7,719 nucleotides of DNA from Candidatus Adiutrix sp. (GTDB lineage Bacteria > Desulfobacterota > Desulfarculia > Adiutricales > Adiutricaceae). The notes under the pieces were generated by a model. It was not told where the DNA came from. It saw only the letters and a program-made list of their open reading frames with translations, and searched no databases. This document shows positions 5,732 through 7,719 of this stretch, piece after piece. The position numbers were made by a program, and so were the translations under genes. The stretch's first letter is position 1. Each line of letters opens with the position of its first letter. The stretch is taken from positions 1 through 7,719 of the forward strand of contig JAITUX010000209.1 of the NCBI GenBank assembly GCA_031286085.1. Reading direction: 5' to 3'.

Positions 5732-6349
5732 TCAGGCCTCGGTGGAAGCCAGGGCTTCCAAGAGGTCGGAGGCCAGGGCCTCCAGTTCGCCCATGAGGCT
5801 TTCGGCCCGGCTCAGAAGCGCCCGGTGGACGACCAGGGTGGGAATGGCCACGCAGAGCCCGGCGGCGGTGGTCAGGAGCGCCTCGGAAATGCCCCCGGCC
5901 AGAAAGCCGGGATTGCCGGCGCCTTCGGCGGCGATGGAGTTGAAGGCGCGGATCATGCCCGAGACCGTGCCCAGGAGGCCCAAAAGGGGCGAAACCGTGG
6001 CCACCAGGTTCAAAACGCCAAGGTGGGCGGTTAGTTCCCGGGCTTCGCGGCGGCCGGCCTCTTCCAGGGCGTCCTTGAACTGGCTTCGGCGGCGGCCGCC
6101 CATTTTCAGGGCCAGCCCCACCAGGCGGGCGGCGGCGTTCTCCTCTCCGCCGCTTATGAAGGCCACCTGGTCGTATTGGCTGGATTCAAGGAGGTCGGAG
6201 ACGGAGGCCAGGAAGGACCGGGGCATGACCCGTTCCCGCCGCAGGGCCCACAGGCGCTCCAAAGTCAGGCTCAGGGCCACCAGGCTGGCCAGGAGCAGGG
6301 GATACATGACCCAGCCGCCGCGCTGGATGAAATCCAACAAAAGGTTCAT
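5732..6349 (-). CDS. MotA/TolQ/ExbB-family proton channel protein
   Basis: Pore-forming subunit of a proton-driven inner-membrane motor, working with the ExbD-like protein encoded directly downstream. The 205-residue protein has three helices (about 12-31, 108-131, 153-176) with a large cytoplasmic loop between the first two. The family signatures are TVSPLLGLLGTVSGMIRAF (118-136) and GGISEALLTTAAGLCVAIP (152-170). T128 and T161 align with the polar channel threonines T148 and T181 of E. coli ExbB. The length is close to TolQ/ExbB (about 230-245) but somewhat short. The ATG at 6349 follows the TPR gene stop by 15 bases, with a GGGGGCGG stretch upstream as a possible ribosome binding site. Whether it serves TonB-dependent uptake, Tol-Pal function or another process cannot be decided from the sequence. 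Confidence 0.93.
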   Translation of the reverse strand: MNLLLDFIQRGGWVMYPLLLASLVALSLTLERLWALRRERVMPRSFLASVSDLLESSQYDQVAFISGGEENAAARLVGLALKMGGRRRSQFKDALEEAGRREARELTAHLGVLNLVATVSPLLGLLGTVSGMIRAFNSIAAEGAGNPGFLAGGISEALLTTAAGLCVAIPTLVVHRALLSRAESLMGELEALASDLLEALASTEA

Positions 6350-6364
6350 AACCTAAACCGCCCC

Positions 6365-7719
6365 CTACTGATTAGCGGCCTCATTTTCCCGGTCCAGCCG
6401 GTCCCGGCCCCGGGCCAACTGGCGCAAGGCTTCCTGGTCGTCCGGCCGGAGGGCGGCGAATTCCGCGGCCGCCTCGGCGAACTTCGGCCAATCCTTGGCG
6501 TTTTCATAGGTATTCAGCACCAGGTCCCTATAGACGACCTTGGAGGGGTCCAGGCGGTAGAGGGCCAGGGCCTGTTCCAGCATCTCCGGATCCCGGCCCT
6601 GGCGTTGATAGATGGCCAGGAGGTATTCCCTGGCCCCCTCCGCGCCAGGGTCAAGGGCCAGGAGCTTCTGAAAGACCAGGGCGGCCTCGTCCAGCTTCTT
6701 ACAATCGAACAGGAGGACGCCGTAATTATGGAGGGCCACCCTGTCCTCGGGCCGGAGGGAGGCCAGGACCTCGTATTGGGCCAGGAGCCCGTCCCGGTCC
6801 TGGTTTTTCTCCATAAGCTCCATCAAGGTCAGGCGGGCCTCCTGGTCGTCGGGCCGGGCCTCGACCAAGGCTTGAAACTCCGCCTGGGCCTGGGTCCACA
6901 GGCCGTCCGCCCTAAGGGCTTCGGCCAGTTCCTCCCGGTAGTCCAGGCGGTCCGGAAACCTGCCCGCCAAATCCGCGAGGCCGGCCCGGTAGTCCTGGCG
7001 GGCCCCGGCCAAGCCCCGGACCCGGGCCAGGTTCAGCCGGGTCAGCGGGTCTTCCGGCGCCAGGTTCAGGGCCGCCCGGTAAGCCGCCGCGGCCGCCCCG
7101 TAGTCGCCGGCCCGCGCCTCCAGGAGGCCGATGGTCTGGTGGACGTTGGCCTTCTCGGCGCCGTCCGGCAAAATGGCCGCCAGGGACTTCAAGGCGTCCA
7201 GGCGGCCGGCCTCGTCCCCTTGAGTCTCATAGAGGGCCAGGAGGCCGGACCATATCTCCCGGGCCCGTTCCGGGGGCGCCGATTCCGCCAGCTTTTTCAG
7301 AGCCGCTATTTCTCCCCGGACATCGCCCCGCCGGCGGCTCAGAAGGGCCAGTTCACCCAGAATATCCGCCGCTTCCTCGGGCGGCGCCTTGGGCCAAAGC
7401 CCCTTCAGAACCTCGTCGGCCAATTCCAGGCGTCCGTTCCGGACGCACATCTCCACGAACCGGCGCAGGGCGGAAACGGCCGGGAGCCCTTGGGCCCGGG
7501 TCACGTCCAGCAGGCGCTTCAAGACGGCCGGCTGCCTATCCCGCCAATCGAGGCCGACGTAGATATCCAGAAGCCGGGCCAGCATTTCGGCCCCGGCCTC
7601 GCCCGGCCGGCTGTCCAGCATTTCCTCATAGACCGCGGCGGCCTCGGCCGGACGGCCGGCCGAGGCCAGACTGGCGGCCAACTCTTCGCCCGCGCCTGGA
7701 TATTCCGGATCCAGTTCCA
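6365..7719 (-). CDS. TPR-repeat protein, 5' end outside the window
   Basis: The reading frame is open to the window edge: the codons above 7681 read ELDPEYPGAGEE and run straight into the rest, so the TTG at 7681 is an internal Leu codon, not a start. About 450 residues are visible, almost all made of 34-residue-like helical repeats (roughly ten to twelve) with recurring A..Y/L...G...A...Y..AL...P spacing. Examples are DYGAAAAAYRAALNLAPED and LDEAALVFQKLLALDPGA. Such repeats form superhelical protein-binding scaffolds. Any signal peptide or membrane anchor would be in the missing part, so localisation is unknown. The gene ends 15 bases before the ExbB-like start, suggesting the scaffold serves, or is regulated with, that envelope motor. 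TPR genes beside exbB/exbD/tonB sets are known in Gram-negative bacteria; the precise role here is unknown. Confidence 0.88.
   Translation of the reverse strand, partial: ELDPEYPGAGEELAASLASAGRPAEAAAVYEEMLDSRPGEAGAEMLARLLDIYVGLDWRDRQPAVLKRLLDVTRAQGLPAVSALRRFVEMCVRNGRLELADEVLKGLWPKAPPEEAADILGELALLSRRRGDVRGEIAALKKLAESAPPERAREIWSGLLALYETQGDEAGRLDALKSLAAILPDGAEKANVHQTIGLLEARAGDYGAAAAAYRAALNLAPEDPLTRLNLARVRGLAGARQDYRAGLADLAGRFPDRLDYREELAEALRADGLWTQAQAEFQALVEARPDDQEARLTLMELMEKNQDRDGLLAQYEVLASLRPEDRVALHNYGVLLFDCKKLDEAALVFQKLLALDPGAEGAREYLLAIYQRQGRDPEMLEQALALYRLDPSKVVYRDLVLNTYENAKDWPKFAEAAAEFAALRPDDQEALRQLARGRDRLDRENEAANQ

Noticed and set aside
5481..6356. Plus-strand open frame of 291 codons opposite the ExbB/ExbD-like genes
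   Set aside because: The Arg/Ser/Ala-rich translation is the typical shadow of GC-rich genes on the other strand; both minus-strand genes carry clear family motifs.
7679..7681. TTG as a start codon for the TPR gene
   Set aside because: The frame is open to the window edge and the upstream residues continue the helical repeat pattern, so this is an internal Leu codon.
1..7719. CRISPR array, tRNA, rRNA, insertion sequence or phage genes
   Set aside because: No spaced direct repeats, no tRNA-like cloverleaf and no transposase or phage motifs were seen on either strand.

Overview
This is a GC-rich, almost fully coding stretch of a Gram-negative (diderm) chromosome. Lnt and a TolQ/ExbB-ExbD proton channel pair point to an outer membrane. 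High GC, heavy use of GCC/GGC/CGG codons and the gene repertoire would fit a deltaproteobacterium (Desulfobacterota) or a relative. That taxonomic guess is inference; no marker here settles it. I see no RNA genes, insertion sequences, phage genes or CRISPR arrays.

The right two thirds of the window, read right to left on the minus strand, hold one tight operon. It starts with a TPR-repeat protein whose 5' end lies beyond the window. It continues with an ExbB/TolQ-type channel subunit, an ExbD/TolR-type subunit, an FtsB/DivIC-like division protein, and elongation factor P. The gaps are about 15, 3, 8 and 26 bases. The operon joins envelope energisation, a divisome-type membrane protein and a translation factor.

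The middle holds the only plus-strand gene, a polyprenyl-phosphate sugar phosphotransferase (WcaJ/PglC superfamily, long form). This is the enzyme type that starts exopolysaccharide or capsule repeat units. It converges on efp with 9 bases between the stop codons. It is divergent from lnt across a short promoter-bearing gap, and it has no glycosyltransferase partners in view.

The left part, again on the minus strand, holds lnt (apolipoprotein N-acyltransferase), then trmD (tRNA m1G37 methyltransferase) outside the usual rpsP-rimM-trmD-rplS context. A probable intrinsic terminator overlaps the trmD stop. Directly after it is a near-consensus sigma70 promoter (TTGCAA, 17-base spacer, TATAAT) that would drive the last gene, an MBL-fold hydrolase of which only the first 27 residues are present.

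I do not see a clearly new multi-gene system. The points most worth checking are the Clostridia-like character and isolation of the sugar transferase, the TPR-ExbB-ExbD-FtsB-like-EF-P linkage without a TolA/TonB partner, the Glu at the catalytic-Asp position of TrmD, and the compact terminator/promoter junction after trmD.
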